From SHVZ01 sp041906305 (GTDB lineage: Bacteria; Pseudomonadota; Alphaproteobacteria; SHVZ01), in assembly GCA_041906305.1 (NCBI GenBank), contig JAYRJL010000001.1, forward strand, positions 1,240,001-1,304,000: a stretch of DNA of 64,000 nucleotides. Reading direction: 5' to 3'. The number at the start of each line of letters is the position of its first letter. Within the stretch, counting starts at the first letter, position 1. Positions 56,171 to 64,000 of the stretch are shown here, one piece after another. The position numbers were made by a program, and so were the translations under genes. Below the pieces are notes generated by a model, which ran no database searches, was not told the DNA's origin, and saw only the letters and a list, made by a program, of their open reading frames with translations.

Positions 56171-57001
56171 ATGAATCCTCCGATGGCGACCAGACAACCC
56201 TTGAGGATCGCGATCGCCGGCCTCGGCGCGATCGGGTCTTCGCTTGCGCAGAAGCTCAAGGCGGGCGTCCTGCCGGATGCGACCCTGGTGGCGGTCGCCG
56301 CGCGCGATCCGGACAAGGCCCGTGCCACGTTGGGGGCCGAGCTTCGTCACGTCCAGGTGCTGCCCTTGGCCGAGCTCGCATCCGTCGCCGACATCGTCGT
56401 CGAGTGCGCACCAGCAAAGGTGCTGCCCGAGATCGTGCGCCCGGTGCTCGAGGCGCGAAAGAAGGTCATGGTCTTGAGTGTCGGCGCCCTGCTCGCACAT
56501 CCCGACCTGATCGAACTCGCGCGCGCGACAGGCGGCCAGATCATCGTGCCATCGGGTGCCCTGCTTGGCTTGGACGCGGTCTCGGCCGCGGCCGAAGGCA
56601 CGATCCACTCCGTCCGCATGGTGACGCGGAAGCCTGTGAAAGGCTTGGTCGGCGCGCCCTATCTGGTCGAGAACGGGATCGACATCGAGACGATCACGGA
56701 GGCGAAGAGGGTGTTCGAGGGAACCGCGCGCGAGGCGGCGAAGGGATTTCCTGCGAACCTCAACGTCGCGGTCGCGCTGTCGCTCGCCGGGATCGGTCCG
56801 GACAAGACCCGCCTCGAAATCTGGGCGGATCCGCACCTGACGCGGAACACGCACCGCATCGTCGTCAATTCGGATGCGGCGAGCTTCGAGATGACGATCG
56901 AGAACATCCCGAGCGAAAATCCGAAGACTGGGCGCATCACCGCGCTCAGCGTGATCGCCGCCTTGCGGAAGCTGACCGCTCCCCTTCGCGTCGGAACCTG
57001 A
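56171..57001 (+). CDS. L-aspartate dehydrogenase-like NAD(P)-binding protein
   Basis: A 276-residue dehydrogenase. The N-terminal Rossmann fold is RIAIAGLGAIGSSLAQKL (about residues 12-29), and the C-terminal domain contains GPDKTRLEIWADPHLTRNTH, the signature of aspartate dehydrogenases, whose last His is the proposed catalytic residue. The family converts L-aspartate to iminoaspartate/oxaloacetate with release of ammonia. It starts 6 bases after the ATPase stop and is probably the last gene of the ABC operon, an unusual partner for a sugar importer. An ATG at 56183 is an alternative start. Its stop directly abuts that of the opposite gene. Confidence 0.83.
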   Translation: MNPPMATRQPLRIAIAGLGAIGSSLAQKLKAGVLPDATLVAVAARDPDKARATLGAELRHVQVLPLAELASVADIVVECAPAKVLPEIVRPVLEARKKVMVLSVGALLAHPDLIELARATGGQIIVPSGALLGLDAVSAAAEGTIHSVRMVTRKPVKGLVGAPYLVENGIDIETITEAKRVFEGTAREAAKGFPANLNVAVALSLAGIGPDKTRLEIWADPHLTRNTHRIVVNSDAASFEMTIENIPSENPKTGRITALSVIAALRKLTAPLRVGT

Positions 57002-57700
57002 TCAGTTCTCTTCGCCGCCAGGAACGCGGACACGCGTCGTCGCGCCCGGCGCAGCGGGCACCGAGATCGCTTGCGGCGGCGGTGGGGCCGCAGGCCGAGT
57101 CGCCTCGCCCTTCGGGGTCGAGTCATAGACCCCCTGCATCTGCTGGGCGATCCAGGTGGCCGTGTATTTGAGGTCGCCGCGGGTGAGCATGGGCTCGAGC
57201 AGGTCGAGATTCTCCGACAGCTCGTTCAGCCGGTTCAGCTTGTCGCGCGCGATCGGCAGCGTGGCGATGTCGGTCATCGAGCGCTTCACCTTGCTGAGTG
57301 CCGTCTGCCGCAGCTTCTGCGCGTCGCGGACGATCTGCTGGAACGCGGGCTGCTTGTCTTCGGGGACGATGTCCGAGCCGGGGCTGCATCGTTTCGACAG
57401 CGCCGCGATCTCGGCGAAGTCCTCGTCGGTGAGCTCGGCCAGCGGCTTGCTGAAATAGACGAGGTCGAGGTCGCGCGGGGAAAGCCCGGTAGTCAGCCCC
57501 GCGATCTTCTGCACCGGCGCTTTTCCACCCGGAAGGGCCGCGCACTCGCCGGTCCTGGCCGGTGGAGCCGCGGCTGGACGTGCGGCGCCCGCCGCCGGAC
57601 GCTGGGCGCCCTGCGCATATGCCGGATCGATGCCCGCCATCCATGCGAGAAGCAGGACGAGCGCACCGCAGCCCATTGCCTTCGTCGATCCAACGACCAC
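57002..57700 (-). CDS. Exported protein of unknown function
   Basis: A 232-residue protein with a signal peptide (TKAMGCGALVLLLAWMAGID, then PAYAQ). A GTG at 57700 is chosen because AAGGAG lies 6 bases upstream; an ATG at 57676 is the alternative. The mature part starts with an alanine/proline-rich stretch, then has a helical region (DEDFAEIAALSKRCSPGSD; AFQQIVRDAQKLRQTALSKV). Two cysteines (GECAAL and KRCSPG) could form a disulfide. A proline-rich tail ends the protein. I recognise no family; a periplasmic structural or chaperone-like role is only a guess. Confidence 0.7.
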   Translation of the reverse strand: MVVGSTKAMGCGALVLLLAWMAGIDPAYAQGAQRPAAGAARPAAAPPARTGECAALPGGKAPVQKIAGLTTGLSPRDLDLVYFSKPLAELTDEDFAEIAALSKRCSPGSDIVPEDKQPAFQQIVRDAQKLRQTALSKVKRSMTDIATLPIARDKLNRLNELSENLDLLEPMLTRGDLKYTATWIAQQMQGVYDSTPKGEATRPAAPPPPQAISVPAAPGATTRVRVPGGEEN

Positions 57701-57962
57701 GGACGGCTCCTTCCAGCCCGACCCCGGCTTTTCCGAGGCGCGAACCTGGCGGCGCATCCTCCCCCTGCCGGCGCGGAATATGCCGCGCGCCCGTTTCGAT
57801 GCCAAGAACGCTGATGGCCTCGGATTCGTCAGAATATTACGCGACGCTCAGCCTCCCGATGCGGGAAGCCTTTCCAAAAAGCGTCGCGGAACCAATGACA
57901 TCGGACCGCGTTTTCCCGATCGCCGGTTCGATCAACTCGTCCTGGGCCGGGCGCGGTGTTTC
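57701..57962. promoter_or_regulatory. Divergent region with nested inverted repeats upstream of the YihY gene
   Basis: A 262-base gap between two divergent genes. CGCGACGCT at 57840-57848 pairs with AGCGTCGCG at 57880-57888, and TCCCG...CGGGA lies inside at 57854-57866, giving a two-part fold of about 49 bases. AGAATATTAC just before it is the most A+T-rich stretch. It is likely to hold promoters; the fold could be a leader structure or an operator. An open frame through it in the YihY frame looks non-coding. Confidence 0.35.
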
Positions 57963-58916
57963 ATGGTCGCAACGTCTCCCTTTCTCGATCGCGTCTTTCA
58001 CCGGGCTTCTCCGGTTCGCGATGTGCTGACCATGGCGGTCAAGCGCTGGATCGACGACCAATGCATGAGCATGGGCGCGGCGATCGCCTTCTACACCGTG
58101 TTCTCTCTCGGCCCGACGCTGTTCCTGATGATCACGATCGCCGGGCTCGTCTCGGGCGCCCAGCAGGTCGAGCATGCGATGATCGAGGAGTTCTCGAGCC
58201 TGATCGGCCCGGAGGGCGCGAAGGTCATCGCGACGATGATCAAGGGCGTCGCGGATGCCGAGCGCAAGGGCCTGGCGGCGGTGATCGGCACCGGCCTGCT
58301 GCTGGTCGCCGCGACCACCGTCTTCGCCGAGATCCAGCATTCGCTCAACGTGATCTGGCGGACGCCCGAATCGAAACGGTCGGTGATCCATGACCTGATC
58401 CGGGGAAGGCTCACCAGCCTCGCCCTGATCGTGGTCATGGGCTTCATCCTGCTGGTAGCGCTCATCGTCAGCGCCGCGCTGGCGGCCGCCAGCGAGTGGC
58501 TGTCCTTCTGGATGCCGGGCGTCATGGTCACGCTGACCATCGCCAACTCGGTCATCTCCTTCGTCGTGGTGACGGTGCTGTTCGCGGCGAACTACCGGAT
58601 CCTTCCCGGCACCTACGTCTCCTGGCGCGATGCCTGGATCGGCGCGATCATCGCGTCCCTTCTGTTCGCCTTCGGCAAGTTCCTGATCGCCTACTACATC
58701 GGCTCGACCGGCGTGGTCAGCGTGCTGGGTGCGGCCGGCACTCCGATCGTCATCCTGATGTGGGTCTACTACTCGGCGCAGATCTTCCTGCTGGGCGCCG
58801 AGGTGGCCGCGGCGAATGCCGAGTATCGTGGTGAGCCCGGAATGGCATTCCTGTTTCCGCACCTCCAGGTTCCGAACGAATCCGGGGATAAATCGGCCCG
58901 CAACGGCACGGCTTAA
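57963..58916 (+). CDS. YihY/BrkB-family inner-membrane protein
   Basis: A 317-residue membrane protein of the YihY (UPF0761)/BrkB family, with about six membrane segments and the conserved blocks QCMSMGAAIAFYTVFSLGPT near the start, FAEIQHSLNVIWRTP in the middle and FGKFLIAYYIGSTGVVSVLG with AGTPIVILMWVYYSAQIFLL near the end. Family members have been called ribonuclease BN or serum-resistance proteins, both without firm support, so the function is open. The ATG at 57963 (MVATSPFLDRVFHRA) has a weak ribosome-binding site. Confidence 0.85.
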   Translation: MVATSPFLDRVFHRASPVRDVLTMAVKRWIDDQCMSMGAAIAFYTVFSLGPTLFLMITIAGLVSGAQQVEHAMIEEFSSLIGPEGAKVIATMIKGVADAERKGLAAVIGTGLLLVAATTVFAEIQHSLNVIWRTPESKRSVIHDLIRGRLTSLALIVVMGFILLVALIVSAALAAASEWLSFWMPGVMVTLTIANSVISFVVVTVLFAANYRILPGTYVSWRDAWIGAIIASLLFAFGKFLIAYYIGSTGVVSVLGAAGTPIVILMWVYYSAQIFLLGAEVAAANAEYRGEPGMAFLFPHLQVPNESGDKSARNGTA

Positions 58917-59002
58917 AAAGAGCACACCCCTATACCCCGCAACGACCGGTCGCGGCCCGCGTTCAGTTACCCGTGGGTGCCGTCGCTACCGGAGACTTCC
59001 TC

Positions 59003-59710
59003 ATGAAGCGCGCCGCTTTCGCCCTGATGGGTTTCTTACTGTCGGCCACGCCGGCTTTTGCTGGCGAGCGCCAGCCGGTGGACGTTGCCCTCGTCCTCGC
59101 CCTCGACGTCTCTGGCAGCATCTCGGACGACGCCTGGAAGACCCAGCGCGAAGGCATGGCCAGTGCGCTCGCCAGCGACCAGTTCGCCCAGGCGGTCCGC
59201 CGCGGCCAGATCGGGCGCGTCGCCATCGCCGTCGTCCAGTGGGGCACTGCCCCCCGGATGATCATCGGCTGGCGGGTCGTCGAGAGCCCGTCGGAGATCG
59301 GCGCCCTGGCCCATGACATGCGGGCGATGCAGCGTGCCGAGTCCGGCGGCACCTGCATGGGCACGATGCTCAAAATGATCACGGCCGAACTCAAGCCGTG
59401 GGACGACTACGCCAGCCGCCGGATCGTCGACGTCAGCGGGGACGGTGCCAGCAACTGCGGCCTGGACCTCGCGGAATCGCGCACGTCGGCGCTCAAGGAA
59501 GGCATCACCATCAACGGCCTGCCGATCACCACCGCGATCGAGCCGAGGGTCGCGGACTGGTACGCCGACAACGTCATCGGCGGTCCCGGCGCCTTCACCG
59601 TCGTCGCCGACGGTCACAATGGCTTCGCCGAAGCCTTCCTGCGCAAGCTGACAGTCGAGATCGCGGCGAACTATGCCGGCGACGAGCCGGTGACCGCGTC
59701 GACCTATTGA
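59003..59710 (+). CDS. DUF1194 protein with von Willebrand A-like fold, exported
   Basis: A 235-residue protein of the DUF1194 family. The signal peptide is KRAAFALMGFLLSATPAFAG. The mature part begins VDVALVLALDVSGSISDDAW, where DVSGS is a MIDAS-type metal-binding motif, and RIVDVSGDGASNCG supplies the distal Asp. Two cysteines (GGTCMGT and SNCGLD) may bridge. GGAG lies 8 bases before the ATG at 59003. Family members are secreted and their role is not known. Its end overlaps that of bdhA on the other strand by 7 bases. Confidence 0.85.
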   Translation: MKRAAFALMGFLLSATPAFAGERQPVDVALVLALDVSGSISDDAWKTQREGMASALASDQFAQAVRRGQIGRVAIAVVQWGTAPRMIIGWRVVESPSEIGALAHDMRAMQRAESGGTCMGTMLKMITAELKPWDDYASRRIVDVSGDGASNCGLDLAESRTSALKEGITINGLPITTAIEPRVADWYADNVIGGPGAFTVVADGHNGFAEAFLRKLTVEIAANYAGDEPVTASTY

Positions 59711-60489
59711 ACCGTCCAGCCGCCGTCGACCGGCATCGCCTGGCCGCGGATCTGCGCGGCCGCCGGCGAGCAGAGGAAGACCGCGAGCCCGCCCAGCTGC
59801 TCCGGCGTGACGAACTCCTTGCTCGGCTGCTTCTCGCCGAGCAGCCGCATCTTGGCAGCATCCGCTGAGAGCTTCTCGCGTTCGGCCAACGCATCGATCT
59901 GCTTCTGCACCAGCGGCGTCAGCACCCAGCCGGGGCAGATCGCGTTGCAGGTGACGCCGGTCTCGGCCGTCTCCAGCGCCGTGACTTTGGTCATGCCGAC
60001 GACTCCGTGCTTGGCCGCGACATAGGCCACCTTCTGCACCGAGGCGACGAGACCGTGGGCCGAGGCGATGTTGATGATGCGCCCCCAGTTCTTCGCCTTC
60101 ATGTCCTTGAGGGCGAGCCGGGTGCAGTGAAAGACGGCGGAGAGGTTGATCGCGATCACCGCATCCCACTTGTCGGTCGGGAAATCCTCGATGAGGGCGG
60201 TGTGCTGGATGCCGGCGTTGTTGACCAGGATGTCGGGCGCACCGACCTGCTTCCGGGTCTCGGCGAAAAGCGTCTCGATCTCGGCGGGCTTAGATAGGTC
60301 GGCGCCGGAAAATCCCACCTTGGCGCCGGACAGGCCGGCGATCTCCTTCTTCACGCCCTCGATCGTGGCGGTGTCGCCGAAGCCGTTCAGCATGAGCGAG
60401 GCGCCCTGCTTCGCCAACTCGCGGGCGATGCCGAGCCCGATGCCGCTGGTCGATCCGGTGACCAGCGCGACCTTCCCCTTGAGCGTCAT
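59704..60489 (-). CDS. bdhA: D-3-hydroxybutyrate dehydrogenase
   Basis: A 261-residue short-chain dehydrogenase that interconverts 3-hydroxybutyrate and acetoacetate in polyhydroxybutyrate and ketone-body metabolism. The NAD site is TGSTSGIGLGIA (residues 11-22), with NNAG at about 90, and the Ser/Tyr/Lys catalytic residues are in IINIASAHG and KVAYVAAKHG. NIQHTALIEDFP-type sequence and the GWVLTPLVQKQIDALAE block are specific to this subfamily. The ATG at 60489 overlaps the HugZ-like stop by four bases (ATGA). It is the last gene of a leftward PCuAC-HugZ-BdhA operon. Confidence 0.93.
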   Translation of the reverse strand: MTLKGKVALVTGSTSGIGLGIARELAKQGASLMLNGFGDTATIEGVKKEIAGLSGAKVGFSGADLSKPAEIETLFAETRKQVGAPDILVNNAGIQHTALIEDFPTDKWDAVIAINLSAVFHCTRLALKDMKAKNWGRIINIASAHGLVASVQKVAYVAAKHGVVGMTKVTALETAETGVTCNAICPGWVLTPLVQKQIDALAEREKLSADAAKMRLLGEKQPSKEFVTPEQLGGLAVFLCSPAAAQIRGQAMPVDGGWTVQ

Positions 60490-61196
60490 GACGACTCCTT
60501 GGCTCTAGCTTCCTTGACCAGCCGGATGAACTCGCGTCGCGCCGCCTCGGCGTCTTCGATCCTTGTCGAGAATTCCAGCCGCGCGACCTCGCCCTCGTGC
60601 CTGAGGTCGGCGCCGTCCGGGTCGATGCCGGTCATGCGCCAGGCGCCGCCGTTGCGACCCAGCAGGCGGGTCGCGTAGAGGTCGATCGCCTCGGCATGGT
60701 CCTCGTTCATATGCTCGACGATGTCGGCCTCGCGCTCGACCAGCGCCGGCGGGGCCGTCTCAAGGATATCGCGGGCATCGATCCACTGGATGCGGCCGAA
60801 GCCCGCGACCAGATGGGCACGAGTCGGCCTGAGCGCGTAGAAGCGGAAATCGCCGAAGCCGGCATACGCCTCGGCCGAAGGATGACGTGCGACGTAACGG
60901 GACTGAGCGAGCGAGGCGTCGATTCCCTCGAGCCGGCCGACCAGGGTCGCGCGCGCGCCCGTCAGGGGGTCGGCAAGCCCGGCAGTGCCGTCGATCAGCA
61001 GCGATGCGCGCGGATCGGCCTTCAGGTTCTTGGTGTGTTCGGCGAGGTCCGAGAGCAGCAGGACGGGTGTCGCGTCCGGAAGCGTCGCGTAGAGCACCAG
61101 CGAGGCATAGGGCGTGCCGTCCGCGGCCAGCACGGTCGCGAGGCTGGCGCGATCCTGGCCGCGGATCAGCCGGCGGACGGAAGCGCCGACGCTCAC
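60486..61196 (-). CDS. HugZ-family heme oxygenase-like / FMN-binding split-barrel protein with DUF2470
   Basis: A 236-residue protein. The N-terminal part is a pyridoxamine-phosphate-oxidase-like split barrel (YASLVLYATLPDATPVLLLS; TKNLKADPRASLLID). The C-terminal part carries EHMNEDHAEAIDLYA, the DUF2470 signature found in HugZ heme oxygenases, where this region supplies a heme-ligating histidine. It may bind FMN or heme; which is not settled. The start is GTG at 61196, overlapping the PCuAC stop (GTGA). Coupling with a copper chaperone and BdhA is unusual. Confidence 0.83.
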   Translation of the reverse strand: MSVGASVRRLIRGQDRASLATVLAADGTPYASLVLYATLPDATPVLLLSDLAEHTKNLKADPRASLLIDGTAGLADPLTGARATLVGRLEGIDASLAQSRYVARHPSAEAYAGFGDFRFYALRPTRAHLVAGFGRIQWIDARDILETAPPALVEREADIVEHMNEDHAEAIDLYATRLLGRNGGAWRMTGIDPDGADLRHEGEVARLEFSTRIEDAEAARREFIRLVKEARAKESS

Positions 61197-61660
61197 TTGG
61201 GCGGCGCCATGGCGCCGGCCTTCGCGACCGGCACCTCGACCCGGATCTCGCCCGCCTTGGCGAAGCGCAGGGTCAGGGGGAAGCGCTCGCCCTCCTTGAG
61301 CGGCGCCTTGAGACCGACCAGCATCACGTGCAGCCCATCCGGCTTGAAGACGACGCTTTGCCCGGCCTTGACCTCGACCTCGGTCACCGGGCGCATCTCC
61401 ATCACATGGCCTCCGTGGCCGGCGGCGGCCTGGCTGCCGTGAAGCTCGACCTTTCCGGCGACCGGCGAGGCGGCGCCGAGCAGCCTGTCGTCGTCCTTCC
61501 CCCGGTTGACCAGGGTCAGGTAGGCGGCGCCGGTCGGGGCCCGGCCAGGGGTCGCCCGGGCCCAGGGCTGCTCGACGGCAAGGTCCGCGGCCGATGCCGT
61601 GAGCGCGAGGGCATCGAAAGCGAGGAGGAAAATGACCACATTGAGGAGGAGGCGGCGCAT
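61193..61660 (-). CDS. PCu(A)C-type periplasmic copper chaperone
   Basis: A 155-residue protein with a Sec signal (RRLLLNVVIFLLAFDALALT, then ASA). The mature domain is a cupredoxin-like PCuAC fold (VEQPWARATPGRAPTGAAYL) with copper ligands in VELHGSQ, GGHVMEMRPV and LHVMLVG, matching the family H...M...H-x-M pattern. A histidine-rich insert (AAAGHGGHVM) adds possible ligands. Family members deliver Cu(I) to cytochrome oxidase CuA or CuB sites. The ATG at 61660 is the first start before the signal. It is first in its operon and divergent from chvI. Confidence 0.9.
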   Translation of the reverse strand: MRRLLLNVVIFLLAFDALALTASAADLAVEQPWARATPGRAPTGAAYLTLVNRGKDDDRLLGAASPVAGKVELHGSQAAAGHGGHVMEMRPVTEVEVKAGQSVVFKPDGLHVMLVGLKAPLKEGERFPLTLRFAKAGEIRVEVPVAKAGAMAPPK

Positions 61661-61774
61661 GGTCCCTGAGCCTATACCAGGGAGGCGAAGCCGTAACCAG
61701 TTGGCGGACGCCGTATTCTCGCCCAGAATTTGTGGCAGAACAGCAGCGTCCCGCCCCGGGGAGAGCCAGAAGCC

Positions 61775-62473
61775 GTGCGTCATACGATCGCCCTTGTCGA
61801 CGACGACCAGAACATCCTGACTTCCATCTCCATGGCGCTCGAGGCCGAAGGCTTCGACGTCAAGACCTACGGGGATGGCGAGTCCGCGCTCAAGGCGCTG
61901 TCACAGCGCCCCGTGGACCTCGCCGTCCTCGACATCAAGATGCCGCGGATGGACGGCATGGAGCTGCTGCAGCGCCTGCGCAAGACCTCCTCGCTGCCCG
62001 TCATCTTCCTGACGTCCAAGGACGAGGAGATCGACGAGGTGCTGGGCCTGCGCATGGGCGCCGACGACTACATCAGGAAGCCCTTCTCGCAGCGCCTGCT
62101 GATCGAAAGGATCCGGGCCCTCCTTCGCCGCAAGGAGGCCAAGGGCGACAAGGAGCCCGGCCAGGACCAGGTGTTGACGCGGGGGCCTCTGGTGCTCGAC
62201 CAGCAGCGCCACCAGTGCACGTGGAAAGGCCAGCCGGTGGCCCTGACGGTCACCGAGTTCCTGATCCTGAAGGCGCTCGCGCAGCGACCGGGCCACGTCA
62301 AGAGCCGCGACAATCTCATGGACGCGGCCTACGGCGAGTCCGTCTACGTCGACGACCGGACCATCGACAGCCACATCAAGCGGCTGCGCAAGAAGTTCAA
62401 GGCGATCGACGATGACTTCCAGCAGGTCGAGACGCTCTACGGCGTCGGCTATCGCTACCGCGACGTCGGATGA
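61775..62473 (+). CDS. chvI: Two-component response regulator ChvI
   Basis: A 232-residue OmpR-family regulator. The receiver has the acidic pair in IALVDDDQNILT, phospho-acceptor Asp53 in LAVLDIKMPRMDGMELLQRL and the Lys in DDYIRKPFSQRLLIER. The C-terminal winged helix covers about residues 135-230 (LTVTEFLILKALAQRPGHVK; VDDRTIDSHIKRLRKKF). The sequence is very close to rhizobial ChvI, which controls the response to acid and envelope stress. GTG at 61775 (VRHTIALV) is the likely start. The stop overlaps chvG by four bases (ATGA). Confidence 0.94.
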   Translation: MRHTIALVDDDQNILTSISMALEAEGFDVKTYGDGESALKALSQRPVDLAVLDIKMPRMDGMELLQRLRKTSSLPVIFLTSKDEEIDEVLGLRMGADDYIRKPFSQRLLIERIRALLRRKEAKGDKEPGQDQVLTRGPLVLDQQRHQCTWKGQPVALTVTEFLILKALAQRPGHVKSRDNLMDAAYGESVYVDDRTIDSHIKRLRKKFKAIDDDFQQVETLYGVGYRYRDVG

Positions 62474-64000
62474 CCGCTGAGGTCGATCGGAGCGTCGTCG
62501 CCACGCCTGAGCTGAGGGCGGCCGAACCGGCTGCGGCGGCCGTCGCGCCTCAGCGAAAGCGCCGGCGCCACCGGCGCTTCTGGTCGCCGCTGACTCTGCG
62601 CATCCTCGCCCTCAACATGCTGCCGTTGATGGTGCTGTTCGCCGGCGCCTCCTATCTCGACCGCTATCAGAAGAGCCTGGTCCAGAGCGAGCTCGACGCG
62701 CTGCAGATGCAGGCGGGCCTCATCGCGATCGCCCTCGGCGAGAACGCGATCACCGTGGGGCCAGCCGACTACGAGGAGCTCTCGACGGACTCGACCCAGG
62801 GCCTGCTTCGCCGACTCGTCTCCCAGGCACCTGTCCGCGCCCGCGTCTTCTCGCCGACCGGCGACATCATCGCCGACAGCCGCGTGCTCGCCGGGCCGGG
62901 CGGTGTCGTCGAGGTCGAGCTGCTCGCGCCCATCGCCACGCCCGACCCGCTCGACGAGGCGCTGGGCTGGGTTTACGACCTGATCTTCGATCGACTCCCG
63001 CGCCAGCACGGCTGGCCCGCCTACGAAGAGCAGCCGCGCCAGCGTGCCGAGCACTACGAGGAAGCGCGGGCGGCGCTCCGCGGCGACACCGGCCGGATGG
63101 TCCGGCTCGCGGCGAGCGGCGACCTGGTGATCTCGGTCGCCGTGCCGGTCCAGAAGCTGAAGCAGGTTCTCGGCGTCCTGATGCTGTCGACCCAGACCAC
63201 CTGGATCGACGAGGCGGTGCGTTCGGTCCGCTATGACATCCTCCGGTTCTTCGGCTTGGCGCTGCTGGTGACGGTATTGGCATCGCTCTATCTCGCCGGC
63301 GTCATCGCGCGGCCGATCCGGCGCCTGGCGCTCGCGGCCGAACGGGTGCGTGCGGGCCATCGCGGCGGCAACGCGATTCCGGACTTCTCCCGCCGCGGCG
63401 ACGAGATCGGCGATCTCTCGGTCTCGCTTCGCGCCATGACAGAGGCTCTGTCCAACCGTCTGGATGAGATCGAGCGCTTCGCCGCCGACGTCGCTCATGA
63501 GATCAAGAACCCCCTGACCTCGGTCCGGAGCGCGGTCGAGACGGCGAGCCGCCTGACGGATCCCGAGAAGCAGAAGCGCCTGATGGCGATCGTGCTCGAG
63601 GACGTTCAGCGCCTCGACCGGCTGATCAGCGACATCTCGAACGCTTCCCGGATCGATGCGGAATTGAGCCGGGCAGAGCTGGCGCCGGTCGATGTCGGTC
63701 GGATGCTGGCGACGCTGGTCGAGATGCACGAGGCGACTCTCGAGGAAGGCGGCGTGCGCCTGACGCTCGCGATCGGACCGAACCGCGGTCTCTCGGCACC
63801 CGGGATCGAGGACCGGCTGGTCCAGGTGATCCGGAACCTGATCGCGAACGCGGTTTCATTCAGCCCGCCGGGTGGGGCCGTCGCACTGGGGGCCGCCAGC
63901 GACGCGGATTGGGTCACCATCACAGTCGAGGACCAGGGGCCCGGCATCCCGGAAGCCAAGCTCGCCGCGATCTTCGACCGCTTCTACACCGAGCGCCCGA
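62470..64000 (+). CDS. chvG: Two-component sensor histidine kinase ChvG, 3'-truncated
   Basis: The frame opens at the ATG at 62470 and stays open to the window edge (510 codons). After an arginine-rich cytoplasmic tail comes a first membrane segment (LRILALNMLPLMVLFAGASY), then a periplasmic sensor of about 190 residues with DSTQGLLRRLV and ARVFSPTGDIIADSRVL. A second membrane segment follows, then a HAMP linker (ARPIRRLALAAERVRAG), His343 in DVAHEIKNPLTSVRSA, the N box LIANAVSFSPPGG and EDQGPGIPEAKL. The last ATP-lid part is cut off. It is the partner of ChvI; the regulator ExoR, if present, is outside the window. Confidence 0.94.
   Translation, partial: MTAEVDRSVVATPELRAAEPAAAAVAPQRKRRRHRRFWSPLTLRILALNMLPLMVLFAGASYLDRYQKSLVQSELDALQMQAGLIAIALGENAITVGPADYEELSTDSTQGLLRRLVSQAPVRARVFSPTGDIIADSRVLAGPGGVVEVELLAPIATPDPLDEALGWVYDLIFDRLPRQHGWPAYEEQPRQRAEHYEEARAALRGDTGRMVRLAASGDLVISVAVPVQKLKQVLGVLMLSTQTTWIDEAVRSVRYDILRFFGLALLVTVLASLYLAGVIARPIRRLALAAERVRAGHRGGNAIPDFSRRGDEIGDLSVSLRAMTEALSNRLDEIERFAADVAHEIKNPLTSVRSAVETASRLTDPEKQKRLMAIVLEDVQRLDRLISDISNASRIDAELSRAELAPVDVGRMLATLVEMHEATLEEGGVRLTLAIGPNRGLSAPGIEDRLVQVIRNLIANAVSFSPPGGAVALGAASDADWVTITVEDQGPGIPEAKLAAIFDRFYTERP

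Overview
The window is a high-GC (roughly two thirds G+C) chromosomal segment from an alphaproteobacterium. The best markers are a ChvI/ChvG two-component pair at the right end, the carA-carB-greA and yqeY-dnaG-rpoD housekeeping blocks, a D-3-hydroxybutyrate dehydrogenase, and many ABC importers for organic nitrogen and sugars. This fits a metabolically versatile soil or water Rhodospirillales- or Hyphomicrobiales-like organism. The genus cannot be fixed from sequence alone. Gene density is very high, many starts overlap the preceding stop (ATGA, GTGA, TGATG), and no gene-free stretch exceeds 300 bases.

Layout. 1-8.3 kb: end of a class V (serine/alanine-glyoxylate type) aminotransferase, a HAD phosphatase, a pentapeptide-repeat protein, an MFS carrier and a complete four-gene ABC importer. 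8.3-20.3 kb: a peptide/amide catabolism island with two family-5 solute-binding proteins (one broken by an in-frame amber codon), two MlrC-like M81 metallopeptidases, an acetamidase/formamidase, an aspartoacylase-like deacylase, a tandem pair of M19 dipeptidase-like proteins and a serine beta-lactamase-fold hydrolase. 20.4-30.5 kb: a CHASE-domain histidine kinase, an M20 peptidase, a glycosyltransferase, a Rieske oxygenase translationally coupled to a dimethylglycine/sarcosine dehydrogenase-like flavoprotein, and a YbaL-type antiporter. 30.6-37.8 kb: a divergent L-fucose-like catabolic locus (lactonase-like amidohydrolase, aldo/keto reductase, FucU mutarotase; GntR regulator, DapA-family aldolase, binding protein and two permeases, no ATPase).

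37.8-40.9 kb: an inserted low-GC DUF2332 gene between two near-identical copies of the permease 3' end, a DUF6356 gene whose ribosome-binding site and start lie in a perfect 13-bp hairpin, an ACMSD-like amidohydrolase and an unknown gene. 40.9-51.1 kb: greA, carB, carA (with a DUF559 cassette bounded by 38-nt inverted repeats inserted between carA and carB), then divergently yqeY, dnaG, rpoD, a terminator and a CAU-anticodon tRNA. 51.1-57 kb: a metallo-beta-lactamase-fold hydrolase, a second complete sugar-type ABC importer and an L-aspartate dehydrogenase-like gene. 57-64 kb: a periplasmic protein, a YihY/BrkB membrane protein, a DUF1194 protein, a PCuAC-HugZ-BdhA operon and the start of chvI-chvG.

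Four points stand out: the two insertions (DUF559 cassette inside carAB; DUF2332 gene between 44-bp direct repeats), the start-codon-sequestering hairpin of the DUF6356 gene, and the tandem M19 pair that has lost the usual HxD metal ligands. No CRISPR array, phage module or recognisable transposase was seen.
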